64,000 bases of DNA from Flavobacterium enshiense DK69 (GCF_000498495.1 NZ_AVCS01000015.1:1-64000); one strand, 5' to 3'. Shown: positions 10,101 to 18,614, counted from the stretch's first letter. The notes: generated by a model from the letters alone, not told the origin. Program-made: numbers and translations.

Positions 10101-10507
10101 CTTATCAGTGGATTGATTGTAATAATGGTGGCGCTTTTATAAATGGGGCGACGAGTCAGTCGTTCAGTCCTTCTGTAGCCGGAAATTATGCCGTGATTAT
10201 TACCGATAATAATTGTCAGGTTGCTTCCGAATGTCATTCGGTTTTAGGAGTTGATAATCCGGGCAGTTTGAATGGACTGGTGCTTTATCCAAATCCAACG
10301 AATGGGGATTTTAAAATCCAGTTTCCACATGCGTTTTCTGAAATCACTTCGAAAATCACAAACATATTGGGTGAAACCATTTCTGTTAATCGTTTTTTTG
10401 GTGAGCAACAAGTCTCTTTAAGTTTGGCGCAAGTTTCTGAAGGATTATATTTTGTGGAAATTGATTATGATGGTTACAGACAGGATTTTAAAGTGCTTAA
10501 GAAATAG
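7130..10507 (+). CDS. large T9SS-secreted DFDPG-repeat protein
   Basis: A 1125-residue exported protein. Residues 1-21 are a signal peptide (hydrophobic FFWFFLMGIQFVV, ending HAQ). About fifteen repeats of ~60 residues follow, each with a core D(F/V)DP(G/N)(A/P)G....(S/G)..D.F.AKY...G.Y.WAK..GG and NVY.TG-type strands, which suggests a multi-bladed beta-propeller. A region with a pair of Cys (about 970-1040) precedes a type A T9SS sorting domain (LYPNPTNGDF ... VSEGLYFVEI ... FKVLKK). The function is unknown; a surface or matrix role is inferred from family context. Acidic DxDxG-like loops could bind calcium, but this is a guess. No neighbour suggests a pathway. Several antisense ORFs inside it are shadows of the repeats. 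Confidence 0.85.
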   Translation: MKKLCCFFWFFLMGIQFVVHAQDDPAFEWAFNTTGTPISGGESNGKEIVVDDFGKVFVLGYFESTADFDFSGNAYNLTSGSGSLFLAKYESNGTLIWAKKIAGTSFSINALPDSDQAFNLSLDSNGDLILSGAFYGTVDFDPGPAVVTVSPDGLSDIFISKFDSNGNFVWVKTMGGSGNSYAKIQSLFLDANNNIYIGGVFDTQADFNPGPGVNVLIAAEGLDGFFARYDSNGNYVWAKSIAGNQGNEYINSIAADSAGNVLIAGNFLYSCDFNPDAGINLLNSVEGSEDAFIAKYNSSGGYLWAKQIGGSANDDVNAVKLDSAGNIYITGVFSGTVDFDPNAGTVTHTSLGAGDVFIAKYNPSGFYLWSKPIGGAGYEEAFSLLLDNNAIYITGWFFGTSDFDPGAGTASLTSNGYNDVFWAKYDITGNYIWGKSLGGVNPSPGEHTSPVYEKGFSLAAGNNGQVFLTGVFFGTADFNPGPGIVNITSGQGYSNAFWGRFDSSGNYLNAVAIGGYGGESFQTGVCVEQGSDGDVYSAGYFYGSCDFDLGPNQSFLNAANSGSMFMAKYNDAGGYLWAKRLEGEGMALVSSMVLDQDENIYVSGTLSGEIDFDPGAGISILNGTEGDEIVSKLFLAKYDSDGKYLWAKAVGSSVISHSFALDPQRNVLVSGYFYGTGDFDPDAGTATLVSDGSSDAFIAKYDVNGHYVWAKRIDNSEQIMPNSVVCDNSGNFYCAGFFSGATDFDPGIPTVVYNSALNQAYNAFLVKYNPNGDFVWVKVPQGEAPIKAKSIAIDPTGNLIVAGTFGFGNINLNPGGSNGNLDGQEAANLYFAKYGSNGGFIWVKGASSQGSSVEANDVSTDALGNVYLTGYFMNRIDFDPNVQNQNILISSALTPDVFFAKYGNNGNFLWAKSIGGDGYDSGTSLSLKNNKLLLTGDFSGEGDFDATSGITALTCLNVNNMFLAKYSLCGNLNNTISLVGNTLTASAVADAYQWIDCNNGGAFINGATSQSFSPSVAGNYAVIITDNNCQVASECHSVLGVDNPGSLNGLVLYPNPTNGDFKIQFPHAFSEITSKITNILGETISVNRFFGEQQVSLSLAQVSEGLYFVEIDYDGYRQDFKVLKK

Positions 10508-10543
10508 CGTCCCTGTTTTTTGTGATGGACTCAAGAGCTTTTT

Positions 10544-11077
10544 TTATTTGATTCTTCCCAAAACCTCCCTTGCCGCGGCTTTATATCCTGCTGATTGCCA
10601 TACGTAATCCCTGCCGAGAATTTCTTTCAATTCCTCATTGATCCATGGTTCTTTTTTACCGAAATGAACAAGTGTTTTCATCGCATATACTTTGCAGGCA
10701 ACCCGTTCATCCCGGATAAGCCAGTCCAAGCATATTTCGATGAGTTTTTCTTTTTGAAATTCTGTAAGCGTTATGTTTTTTGAAGTCCCCAGAAAAAAAG
10801 CCACACGCGACATTCCTCTTATTGCAGAATCGTTTTTGTATGCTGATATTGTTTCGCAGATGCTGTCGATGTGGGGCAGAAGTATTCCGGTTTTTACTTC
10901 GGCAACCATTTCGATAATCCAAACCGCTTTGTGATGATTTTTGTTTTTCAGGTCGGTGCCGAATGCAATCAGGTCTTTCAGATGTTCCGGATGGTCAAAA
11001 ATGAAATCACGAAGCCCGTTTCGGCAATCAGTGCCGGCGTTGCTTTTTTCTAATCGACTGAATAAAAACTCCTTCAT
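10544..11077 (-). CDS. HEAT-like alpha-helical protein
   Basis: A 177-residue protein with no signal peptide. It is predicted to be all-helical with a HEAT/ARM-like rhythm: amphipathic helices, LKDLIAFGTDL, HKAVWIIEMVAEV, SAIRGMSRVAFFLG, RVACKVYAMKTLVHFG. It ends in a typical solenoid cap (SAGYKAAAREVLGRIK). Proteins of this size and style in Flavobacteria are usually annotated as hypothetical. A scaffold or protein-binding role fits the fold, but nothing identifies a partner. It lies convergent to the large T9SS gene (36 bp between stops) and divergent from hpt. The ATG at 11077 is the only good start. Confidence 0.7.
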   Translation of the reverse strand: MKEFLFSRLEKSNAGTDCRNGLRDFIFDHPEHLKDLIAFGTDLKNKNHHKAVWIIEMVAEVKTGILLPHIDSICETISAYKNDSAIRGMSRVAFFLGTSKNITLTEFQKEKLIEICLDWLIRDERVACKVYAMKTLVHFGKKEPWINEELKEILGRDYVWQSAGYKAAAREVLGRIK

Positions 11078-11177
11078 TTTACAAATGAATGCTTATGGCA
11101 GTGCTAATGTAAGCGAATTTGAAAGAATGACAAATTTCGGGTATTGAAAGAGATGAATTTTTCGGCTAAAAAGGGTT

Positions 11178-11212
11178 AACTCATAAATCATAACTTATAA
11201 TACACAACTCAT
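11178..11212. repeat. heptamer tandem repeat upstream of hpt
   Basis: Five consecutive degenerate heptamers, AACTCAT AAATCAT AACTTAT then AATACAC AACTCAT, end 13 bp before the hpt -7 box. The first and last units are identical. Confidence 0.7.
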
Positions 11213-11225
11213 ACCTAAAAATAAT

Positions 11226-11233
11226 TATCTTTG
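11226..11233 (+). promoter_or_regulatory. hpt promoter -7 box
   Basis: TATCTTTG, an exact TAnnTTTG, 22 nt before the ATG at 11256. No TTTG is visible at -33; that region is occupied by the heptamer repeat. Confidence 0.7.
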
Positions 11234-11255
11234 CCAATTATTCCCTGATGTAAAA

Positions 11256-11786
11256 ATGGAAATTCAACTTCACGACAAACGATTTGTTCCTTATATTTCT
11301 GCTGCAGAACTGGATTGGGCAATCGAACGCATGGCCAAACAGGTGGCGGCTGAATTAAATGGAGAAATCCCTGTTTTTATTGGTGTTCTGAATGGTTCGT
11401 TTATGGTGGTTTCGGATTTTATGAAGCACTATAAGAGGCCGTGCGAAGTCAGTTTTGTTAAAATGGCATCGTATGACGGCATGGAAACGACCAATCAGGT
11501 AAAACAACTTATTGGGTTGAATCAGGATTTGTCTGGCAGAACGGTAGTTGTTATAGAAGATATCGTGGATACCGGAAATACTGTCGAAGAGTTACATGCT
11601 CTGTTTGCGGATAAAAACCTTAAGCAATTAAAATTTGCTACTTTATTTTTGAAGCCGGAAGCTTACAAAAAAGACATAGAAATTGATTATATTGGTATCG
11701 AAATAGAGGATAAATTTATCGTGGGCTTCGGGCTGGACTATGACGGTTTGGGGAGAAACCTTCCGGAAGTCTATCAGCTTAAGTGA
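11256..11786 (+). CDS. hpt: hypoxanthine phosphoribosyltransferase
   Basis: A 176-residue type I phosphoribosyltransferase that salvages hypoxanthine (and probably guanine) to the nucleotide with PRPP. The PRPP-binding motif VVVIEDIVDTGNT is at residues 97-109. The flexible-loop Ser-Phe-Val-Lys-Met-Ala-Ser-Tyr segment lies near 66-73, and the purine-specificity region IEIEDKFIVGFGLDYDGLGRNLP is at the C-terminus. Length is normal. It heads a same-strand run with adk and the CNNM-type gene; the 66-bp gap to adk has no terminator, so co-transcription of two nucleotide-metabolism genes is likely. Confidence 0.95.
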   Translation: MEIQLHDKRFVPYISAAELDWAIERMAKQVAAELNGEIPVFIGVLNGSFMVVSDFMKHYKRPCEVSFVKMASYDGMETTNQVKQLIGLNQDLSGRTVVVIEDIVDTGNTVEELHALFADKNLKQLKFATLFLKPEAYKKDIEIDYIGIEIEDKFIVGFGLDYDGLGRNLPEVYQLK

Positions 11787-11852
11787 TTGAAAGATTTGAT
11801 TTTAAATAAAGAATAACAAAAACAACATAACTACAAATTACAATTTTTTAAA

Positions 11853-12425
11853 ATGATCAACATTGTTTTGTTCGGTAAACCGGGCGCAGGAAAAGGAACA
11901 CAAGCAGAATTTTTAAAAGAAAAATACAATTTAATCCATCTTTCCACAGGTGATATCTTTCGCTTCAATATGAAAAACGACACCGCTTTAGGGAAAGAAG
12001 CCAAAGGATATATCGATAACGGAGAATTGGTTCCGGATAGTGTAACCATTAAAATGTTACAGGATGAAGTAGAGAAAAATATGGATTCTAAAGGGTTTCT
12101 TTTTGATGGTTTTCCAAGAACAATCCCGCAAGCCAATGCTTTAGATGAGTTTTTAAAAACCAAAAACTGGGAAGTAACGGCAACCATTGCTTTAGAAGCG
12201 GACGATAATGTTTTGGTGGAGCGTATTTTGGAAAGAGGAAAAACTTCCGGAAGAGTAGATGACCAGGATGCTGAAAAAATCCGTAACCGTTATGAGGAAT
12301 ACAATGAAAAAACGGCTCCATTAATGGATTTTTACAGAGCGCAGAATAAATTTCATGCCGTAAACGGTATTGGGTCTATTGCAGAAATTACAGAGCGACT
12401 GAGCGCTGTGATAGACACGTTGTAA
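11853..12425 (+). CDS. adk: adenylate kinase
   Basis: A 190-residue cytoplasmic kinase that interconverts ATP, AMP and ADP. The P-loop GKPGAGKGT is at residues 8-16. Other family marks are the AMP-binding HLSTGDIFR (about 29-37), DGFPRTIPQA (about 85-94) and the lid Arg-rich RGKTSGRVDD segment. It is the short form without a zinc-finger lid, as is usual in Bacteroidota. The next gene starts 14 bp downstream. Confidence 0.97.
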   Translation: MINIVLFGKPGAGKGTQAEFLKEKYNLIHLSTGDIFRFNMKNDTALGKEAKGYIDNGELVPDSVTIKMLQDEVEKNMDSKGFLFDGFPRTIPQANALDEFLKTKNWEVTATIALEADDNVLVERILERGKTSGRVDDQDAEKIRNRYEEYNEKTAPLMDFYRAQNKFHAVNGIGSIAEITERLSAVIDTL

Positions 12426-12439
12426 CCTAAAAAACAAAC

Positions 12440-13720
12440 ATGGAAATACTCATAATTTTCTTTTTAATATTACTTAACGGTGTTTTTTCTATGTCCGAAA
12501 TTGCATTGATTTCAGCACGAAAAAACCGTCTTGAATCTGCGGCAAAAAAGGGAAATGCCAGTGCGAAAACGGCTTTAGAATTAGCCAATTCGCCTAATAA
12601 ATTCCTGTCCACGGTACAAATCGGAATAACCCTTATTGGGATTCTTACCGGTATTTACAGTGGTGAAAGAATAACCGGAGATGTTAAGTTGTTTTTAGAA
12701 GGTTTTGAAATGCTTCGCCCTTATTCACCTAGTCTTTCAGTAGGAATTGTGGTAGTGGTCCTAACTTATTTTTCTTTGGTTATAGGAGAATTGTTGCCTA
12801 AACGAATCGGTCTGAATTACCCTGAAACAATCGCAAAAGCTGTAGCAGTGCCTATGAAAGCTGTTTCAGTCATAACAATGCCATTCATTTGGTTGCTGAC
12901 TGTTTCCACCGAGTTTGTGCTTGATGTTTTCAAAATCAAGCCTACAGCCGATGGCAAAGTAACGGAAGAGGAAATTAAAGCCATCATTAAAGAAGGAACC
13001 GAAGTTGGTGAAGTGCAGGAGATTGAACAAGATATCGTGGAGCGTGTGTTTCATATCGGTGACCGAAAAGTAAATTCACTGATGACACACAGAAAGTCTG
13101 TGGTTTATCTTTCTCTGGATGAAACCATTCAGGAATTGAAAGAAAAGGTTTTGGATGAATTGCATTCGGTATATCCTGTTTGTGTTGAAAATCTCGACGA
13201 AGTAGTTGGCGTGGTTTTACTGAAGGACTTGTTTGCCAGTTTCGAAAAAGGTGAGTTTGACTTAAAAACAATTGCCAAAGAACCGGTATATCTCATAGAA
13301 CATACATCGGCTTATAAAGCGTTAGAGAATTTCAAAAAATCCAAAGTACATTATGCTTTGGTAACCGATGAGTACGGAATCTGCCAGGGTATTATCACCC
13401 TTAACGATATCCTTGAGGCATTGGTGGGTGATGCAGCGGAATTTTACGAAGAGGAATTTCAGTTAATAGCTCGTGAAGACGGGACTTGGTTGGTTGACGG
13501 ACATTATTCGTTGCATGATTTCTTAACATATTTCGATTTAGATGATCTAATTAACGATTACGACGTAACGACTGTAAGCGGTTTGATCATGACGGAGTTG
13601 ACATATATTCCAAAAGAGGGTGAAAAGCTTATATGGAACAAAATGGAGTTGGAAGTCGTCGATATGGATGGAATCAAAATTGATAAAGTATTGGTTCGCC
13701 TTTTAAAGGATGGTGAATAA
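12440..13720 (+). CDS. CNNM/CorC-type membrane protein (hemolysin family)
   Basis: A 426-residue inner-membrane protein of the HlyC/CorC (CNNM) family, linked to magnesium or cobalt homeostasis. The N-terminal CNNM (DUF21) domain spans about residues 1-190: an initial helix LIIFFLILLNGVFSMSEIAL and further helices with the conserved GELLPKRIGL. A CBS pair follows at about 205-330 (MTHRKSVVYL ... GVVLLKDLF ... ALVTDEYG.CQGIITLNDILEALVGD). A CorC_HlyC domain ends the chain (about 345-420). All expected parts are present. The name hemolysin is historical; a transport or transport-regulating role is more likely. It sits 14 bp after adk. Confidence 0.9.
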   Translation: MEILIIFFLILLNGVFSMSEIALISARKNRLESAAKKGNASAKTALELANSPNKFLSTVQIGITLIGILTGIYSGERITGDVKLFLEGFEMLRPYSPSLSVGIVVVVLTYFSLVIGELLPKRIGLNYPETIAKAVAVPMKAVSVITMPFIWLLTVSTEFVLDVFKIKPTADGKVTEEEIKAIIKEGTEVGEVQEIEQDIVERVFHIGDRKVNSLMTHRKSVVYLSLDETIQELKEKVLDELHSVYPVCVENLDEVVGVVLLKDLFASFEKGEFDLKTIAKEPVYLIEHTSAYKALENFKKSKVHYALVTDEYGICQGIITLNDILEALVGDAAEFYEEEFQLIAREDGTWLVDGHYSLHDFLTYFDLDDLINDYDVTTVSGLIMTELTYIPKEGEKLIWNKMELEVVDMDGIKIDKVLVRLLKDGE

Positions 13721-13815
13721 ATATGTGTCAGCTGCATAAGAAAGAGCAGTTGTCCGTATTATAACAGAAAGAGAATATAACAGGAGGTTTGAAGGTTGAT
13801 AGTTATTAACCAATA

Positions 13816-13823
13816 TAAATTTG
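13816..13823 (+). promoter_or_regulatory. obg promoter -7 box
   Basis: TAAATTTG, 44 nt before the ATG at 13868. TTG lies 17 nt and TTTG 24 nt upstream, so the -33 match is imperfect. Confidence 0.6.
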
Positions 13824-13867
13824 AACTTTCGCTGGCTATAAGCTAATTAACAGAACGAAAAGAAGAA

Positions 13868-14875
13868 ATGACAGAAGGGAACTTTGTAGACTACGTAAAA
13901 ATATACGTTGCTTCCGGAAAAGGAGGTAAAGGTTCTACGCATTTGCATAGAGAGAAGTTTATTGAAAAAGGTGGCCCGGACGGAGGTGACGGAGGTCGCG
14001 GTGGACACGTGTATCTGGTTGGAAATAAAGGATTGTGGACATTGTTTCACCTGAAATTTGCCCGCCATATCAAAGCAGGGCACGGAGGAGACGGTGGAAG
14101 TGCGCGCAGTACCGGAGCCGACGGTGAAGATAAATACATCGAAGTACCTTTGGGGACTGTAGTCCGTGATAAAGAAACTGATGAGGTTTTGTTTGAAATC
14201 ACAGAACACGGAGAGAAAAAAATTCTCGCTAAAGGTGGAAAAGGCGGATTGGGTAACTGGCATTTCAGGAGTTCCACGAATCAAACACCACGATATTCCC
14301 AACCGGGTATGCCGTCGGAAGAAATCGATGTGACGCTGGAATTGAAAGTATTGGCAGACGTTGGCTTGGTTGGATTCCCGAATGCCGGAAAATCCACTTT
14401 GTTATCGGTGTTGACATCCGCAAAACCAAAAATTGCCGATTATCCGTTTACCACGCTGAAACCGAATTTAGGAATTGTGGCTTACCGTGATTTCCAGTCG
14501 TTCGTAATTGCTGATATCCCTGGAATTATCGAAGGAGCGGCGGAAGGTAAAGGTTTAGGGCATTATTTCCTTCGTCATATCGAGCGTAATTCAACACTGT
14601 TGTTCCTGGTTCCGGCCGATGCACCGGACATTAAAAAAGAATACGATATCCTGTTGGATGAATTACGTCGCTACAACCCGGAGATGTTGGATAAAGACCG
14701 CTTGGTGGTTATTTCAAAATCTGATATGCTGGATGATGAGTTGAAAGCTGAAATGAAAAAGCATTTGGATAAAGAGTTTAAAGGAATTCCATATATGTTT
14801 ATTTCATCAGTCGCTCAACAAGGTCTTACAGAACTGAAAGATAAATTATGGCAGATGTTGAATGTAGAAATATAA
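13868..14875 (+). CDS. obgE: Obg family GTPase
   Basis: A 335-residue essential GTPase that acts in 50S ribosome assembly and stress signalling. The glycine-rich Obg fold covers residues 1-160 (GGKGGKGS..., [22 protein letters not shown]). The G domain has G1 GFPNAGKST (169-177), the switch TTLKPNLG, G3 DIPGIIEGA (216-224) and an SKSD G4 variant. No C-terminal OCT extension is seen, as in related Bacteroidota proteins. It has its own -7 box and a strong terminator, so it is likely transcribed alone. Confidence 0.96.
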   Translation: MTEGNFVDYVKIYVASGKGGKGSTHLHREKFIEKGGPDGGDGGRGGHVYLVGNKGLWTLFHLKFARHIKAGHGGDGGSARSTGADGEDKYIEVPLGTVVRDKETDEVLFEITEHGEKKILAKGGKGGLGNWHFRSSTNQTPRYSQPGMPSEEIDVTLELKVLADVGLVGFPNAGKSTLLSVLTSAKPKIADYPFTTLKPNLGIVAYRDFQSFVIADIPGIIEGAAEGKGLGHYFLRHIERNSTLLFLVPADAPDIKKEYDILLDELRRYNPEMLDKDRLVVISKSDMLDDELKAEMKKHLDKEFKGIPYMFISSVAQQGLTELKDKLWQMLNVEI

Positions 14876-14895
14876 GCTGTTAGGTTATAAAATAA

Positions 14896-14924
14896 GAAAG
14901 CGTTCCTTTTGGGAACGCTTTTTA
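14896..14924 (+). terminator. terminator of obg
   Basis: Stem AAAGCGTTCC / GGGAACGCTTT with a TTTT loop and a T tail, 21 bp after the obg stop. Confidence 0.9.
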
Positions 14925-14989
14925 TTTGGGTGCAACCGTTGAAAACAAAAGTCTTGATAAACTATTGGATTTGTCAGGTTGTAATTTGA

Positions 14990-15730
14990 TTAATTTGAAC
15001 TAACAGGAACAGTTTTTTCTGTTTTTACTGAAGTTGTACGCCCAACGATAACTTGGTTGTATTGATTAATCAACGTGTTAACTTCATGGATGGTGTTCCC
15101 GCCCCATGATGTTGGTTGTACTACTGAAAAAGCAGACAGATATTTGCAAAGATCATAGTAAATTGAAACCATTTCGTTGCGTTTGCTTTTAAAAGTCCCA
15201 GGGTAATTGTTGGTAAACTCCTGAGTGTATCTGTGATAAGTGTCACTGAATGTTTGATTGACTTTTTTTAGTTCGATGACCCACTGGCCCAAATTCAGTG
15301 TGCCGATGGCTGATGTCAATTCAGGTTTTGTTTCCCAATCCGAAATAATATTGCTGATTATAGCAGTTTCCGACTGATAAGTCTCTCTCGTGATATCTGA
15401 ACCATACAGTTTGATGTTGTTCTGTAGCAAAGTAGCAGCATAGCTGTAAGTAGGGTCGAAATGGCAAGTGTAAGCGTTAATGATGCCAAATATTCCCATA
15501 ATGTTTTTGTTTCTGGACCAATCCAATTCTTCTAACTCTGGAGTGATAGGGCTTGGTGTTGTGTTTTTAAACATTGTTTCCATTTCAGAGATTTTTCTGA
15601 TCATGGCGTCATGCTGTATTTGTAGGCTGTGAACGGTAAGGCTGCTGTTAGCAACGATAGAAGTGAAATCTTTGCAGAATTGGATGAATTCAGCGTTTCT
15701 CAAACTGTTAAGTGTGATAGAATTTATCAT
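14990..15730 (-). CDS. DUF6261-like protein
   Basis: A 246-residue protein from ATG 15730 (MINSITLNSLRNAEFIQF). Its start, an LRNAEF-type motif followed by a long helical protein, resembles the Bacteroidota family DUF6261, of unknown function; the match is from memory of the pattern. No signal peptide or catalytic motif is visible. The frame stays open for 74 more codons to a GTG at 15952, but there is no ATG in that extension and 246 residues fits the family better. Translated extension residues are not obviously non-coding, so the longer form is possible. It is convergent with obg and has no functional neighbours. Confidence 0.6.
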   Translation of the reverse strand: MINSITLNSLRNAEFIQFCKDFTSIVANSSLTVHSLQIQHDAMIRKISEMETMFKNTTPSPITPELEELDWSRNKNIMGIFGIINAYTCHFDPTYSYAATLLQNNIKLYGSDITRETYQSETAIISNIISDWETKPELTSAIGTLNLGQWVIELKKVNQTFSDTYHRYTQEFTNNYPGTFKSKRNEMVSIYYDLCKYLSAFSVVQPTSWGGNTIHEVNTLINQYNQVIVGRTTSVKTEKTVPVSSN

Positions 15731-15952
15731 GTCGATGTTTTTTTTAAAATTTTGTTTTGTTTTGTTTTTTAAAATTTCGGAAAAGTCCGTATTGTCTTTA
15801 TAAGATTTCCTTTTTTCAGAAATGTATGTTTCTACTGTCGTGAAACTATTCTGAATTCTTATGACCGGTTGGGCGGTGAGTGACAGGTTTTCATAATAAT
15901 TTGTTTTTGGTTGTGTTGTGATATGTGTAAACTTATAAAAAAATATTTTCAC

Positions 15953-16252
15953 TTTTTCATTTTTATTTAAAGAAAAGTTAAAAATCTGTCAATGTGTTAT
16001 AAAAAATCGACAAAGCGTAATTTTTTTCCATAAATTACAGTAATATCTTGCATATTTTTTCTAGAGATGTAATTTAGATGAAGTTTGAGAAGGTTTTAAG
16101 GAGACTAAATTATTTTGAAGGGCAAATTCCTTTTAATTTGTTTTGGGAATGACAAAAAATAATGTGATGTAGGCTTGTTGCAGTTTGATTATGTTTATAA
16201 TTTGATACTTCTAAATCTGATTTTGATAATAGATTTGGGATGGGAACTTAAA
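15953..16252. other. gene-free stretch before orphan terminator
   Basis: AT-rich, about 300 bp, without a recognisable gene. It contains a 24-codon ORF (16078-16152) that was not accepted. It ends in a terminator-like hairpin that has no annotated gene upstream on the same strand. Confidence 0.5.
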
Positions 16253-16278
16253 AAAGATGCTCATTAGGGCATCTTTTT
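16253..16278 (+). terminator. orphan terminator-like hairpin
   Basis: Stem AAAGATGC / GCATCTTT with an eight-base loop and T tail. The nearest upstream plus-strand gene (obg) already has its own terminator 1.3 kb earlier. Confidence 0.7.
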
Positions 16279-16365
16279 ATTTTTCGTTATGAAGATTTTT
16301 TGTTAAAATTTTCTTAATGAAAAATATTTCTAAATCATTATTTTCAGCCAATTACCAAAAAAAAG

Positions 16366-16373
16366 TATCTTCG
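16366..16373 (+). promoter_or_regulatory. -7 box of S46 peptidase gene
   Basis: TATCTTCG, one mismatch to TAnnTTTG, 23 nt before the ATG at 16397. The same TTCG variant precedes gltA. Confidence 0.55.
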
Positions 16374-16396
16374 CGCTACTAAAAATAAATTTAACT

Positions 16397-18547
16397 ATGA
16401 AAAAATTACTTTTATCTCTGATCGCAGTGATTATGCTTGTTCCGGCAAGTGTAAAAGCCGACGAAGGAATGTGGTTTTTGATGTTCATCGAGCGTTTGAA
16501 CCACCGAGATATGCAAAAAATGGGATTGCAGCTTACAGCTGAAGAAATCTACAGTATTAACCACCACAGTTTAAAAGACGCTATTGTTCAGTTTAACGGA
16601 GGGTGTACGGCTGAGATCATTTCTAAAGACGGATTAGTATTAACTAACCACCACTGTGGATACGATGCGATCGCTGAATTGTCTACAGCAGAAAAAAATC
16701 ACCTTAAAAATGGTTTTTGGGCAAACTCAAGAGCTGAAGAATTAAAACCATCAAGTTTATACGTTCGTTTCTTCGTACGTATGGATGACTGTTCAAAGAG
16801 AATTTTGTCAGTTGTAAACGATCAAATGACAGAAGCTGAGCGTGAAAAAGCAATCAACGCTGAAATCGCTAAAATCGAAAAAGAAAACAACGAAGGCGGA
16901 AAATATACTGTTTCTGTTCGTTCTTTCTTTCAAGGAAACGAGTTCTACTACTTCGTTTACCAAGATTATAAAGACGTTCGTTTAGTAGGTACACCACCAG
17001 AGAGCTTAGGTAAATTTGGTGGAGATACTGACAACTGGGAGTGGCCTCGCCACACTGCAGATTTCTCAATGTTCCGTGTTTATGGAGATGCTAACGGAAA
17101 TCCTGCAGACTATTCTCAAAAGAATGTGCCGATTAAACCTAAACATTATTTGCCGGTAAACATCGGAGGTGTTAAAGAAAACGATTTCGCAATGATTTTA
17201 GGATATCCTGGTAGAACTAACCGTTGGATGCCTGCTGCAGGAATCGAACAAAACGTAAAATATGCTTATCCTGCTTGGGTAGAAGGTTCTAAAACCGGTA
17301 TGGATAACATGAAAAAATACATGGATCAGAGTGATGCTTTGAACTTGGTATATGCTTCTAAATATGCAGGTGTGGCAAACTACTGGAAAAACCGTCAGGG
17401 AATGATCGACGCGTTAACAAAATTCGGTACAGCTAAAACTAAAGCAGCTCAGGAAGCGAAATTCAACAAATGGGCTAACAAGCCTGAAAACAAAGCGAAA
17501 TACGGAAACGTAGTAGCTACTATCAACAACTATTACAAGTTGACAAACGAAAAGTCACGTCATGACAACTATTTAATGACGCTTTTCAGAACAAGTGCTT
17601 ACGCGACAATTTCAAGAGGTTTAGGAAAACAGTTGGAAAACTATGCTAAAGCTGATGCTGCTAAGCGCGCTCAAATGGCTCCGGCTATCCTTGAAATGAC
17701 TGACGAAATGTTCAAAGAGGCTCACATACCTGCTGAAAAAGATATCATGGCTGCACAATTGAAATTGTATGCTACGAAATCAACAGGATATGCAATTGCT
17801 CCGGCTGTGGCTGAATTAGGAAAAGCAAACAACAACGATTTCTCTAAATACGTTAATGCTGCTTTCGATTTGAGTATCTTGTCTTCTAAAGACAGAATCA
17901 AAGCGTTCTTGGATGCACCGAGCGAAGGTTTGATCACAAACGATCCATTGATGAAATTGTCCAATGATTTGATGACGCACTACAACACTAAATCTGACGA
18001 AGTTGCAAAAGCACAAAACGATTTCGGTGCGGCTTTCCGTAAATTGGTAGAAGGTTTACGTGAGTCTAAAATCGGAACTATCAAATATCCGGATGCAAAC
18101 TCAACATTGCGTTTAACTTACGGAAAAGTTCGCTCTTTACCTGCAGACAAACGTAATGATGCTAAAGTTAACAACTATACAACTTTAGATGGTCAGGTTA
18201 AAAAATACAAAAAAGGTGACAAAGAGTTTGACTTGCCTGGAAAAGTATTGGAAATGAACAAAAACAAAGATTTCGGTCGTTATGCTGACAAAGACGGTTC
18301 ATTGCATGTGAACTTTTTAACTGACAACGATATCACAGGCGGTAACTCAGGTTCTCCGGTATTAAACGGAAAAGGTGAGTTGATCGGTCTTGCTTTCGAC
18401 GGTAACATCGAAGCTATGGCAGGTGACGTAATCTTCGATACGAAATTACAAAGAACAATCAACTGTGACATTCGTTACGTATTGTGGGTAATTGAGAACT
18501 TCTCAGGTGCTAAACACATCGTAGATGAAATGACAATCATAAAATAA
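16397..18547 (+). CDS. S46 family dipeptidyl peptidase, DPP7 type
   Basis: A 716-residue exported serine exopeptidase that releases dipeptides from the N-terminus of peptides. Signal peptide: residues 1-21 (ending SVKA). The chymotrypsin-like catalytic set is visible: His in LTNHHCGYDA (about 86), Asp in WPRHTADFS (about 223) and Ser651 in TGGNSGSP. The residue 18 after the catalytic Ser is Gly (GLAFDGN). In Porphyromonas enzymes Gly here marks DPP7 (hydrophobic P1), whereas Arg marks DPP11 (acidic P1), so a DPP7-type specificity is inferred. Length and start fit the family. It probably acts in the periplasm to feed peptide catabolism. It is monocistronic, with a promoter box and terminator. 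Confidence 0.92.
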   Translation: MKKLLLSLIAVIMLVPASVKADEGMWFLMFIERLNHRDMQKMGLQLTAEEIYSINHHSLKDAIVQFNGGCTAEIISKDGLVLTNHHCGYDAIAELSTAEKNHLKNGFWANSRAEELKPSSLYVRFFVRMDDCSKRILSVVNDQMTEAEREKAINAEIAKIEKENNEGGKYTVSVRSFFQGNEFYYFVYQDYKDVRLVGTPPESLGKFGGDTDNWEWPRHTADFSMFRVYGDANGNPADYSQKNVPIKPKHYLPVNIGGVKENDFAMILGYPGRTNRWMPAAGIEQNVKYAYPAWVEGSKTGMDNMKKYMDQSDALNLVYASKYAGVANYWKNRQGMIDALTKFGTAKTKAAQEAKFNKWANKPENKAKYGNVVATINNYYKLTNEKSRHDNYLMTLFRTSAYATISRGLGKQLENYAKADAAKRAQMAPAILEMTDEMFKEAHIPAEKDIMAAQLKLYATKSTGYAIAPAVAELGKANNNDFSKYVNAAFDLSILSSKDRIKAFLDAPSEGLITNDPLMKLSNDLMTHYNTKSDEVAKAQNDFGAAFRKLVEGLRESKIGTIKYPDANSTLRLTYGKVRSLPADKRNDAKVNNYTTLDGQVKKYKKGDKEFDLPGKVLEMNKNKDFGRYADKDGSLHVNFLTDNDITGGNSGSPVLNGKGELIGLAFDGNIEAMAGDVIFDTKLQRTINCDIRYVLWVIENFSGAKHIVDEMTIIK

Positions 18548-18569
18548 TACTCCTTAACAGAGGATTGAG

Positions 18570-18603
18570 AATCCGGATGCAGCAATGTATCCGGATTTTT
18601 TTT
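18570..18603 (+). terminator. terminator of S46 peptidase gene
   Basis: Stem AATCCGGAT / ATCCGGATT with a ten-base loop and eight T. Confidence 0.9.
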
Positions 18604-18614
18604 GGAGCTGATGG

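Noticed and set aside
15731..15952. 74-codon N-terminal extension of the DUF6261-like protein from GTG 15952
   Set aside because: It has no ATG and no promoter box, and the 246-residue form from ATG 15730 fits the family; kept only as a possibility.
16078..16152. 24-codon ORF (MKFEKVLRRLNYFEG...) before the orphan terminator
   Set aside because: Too short to support without conservation or a clear -7 box (only TATCTTGC upstream).
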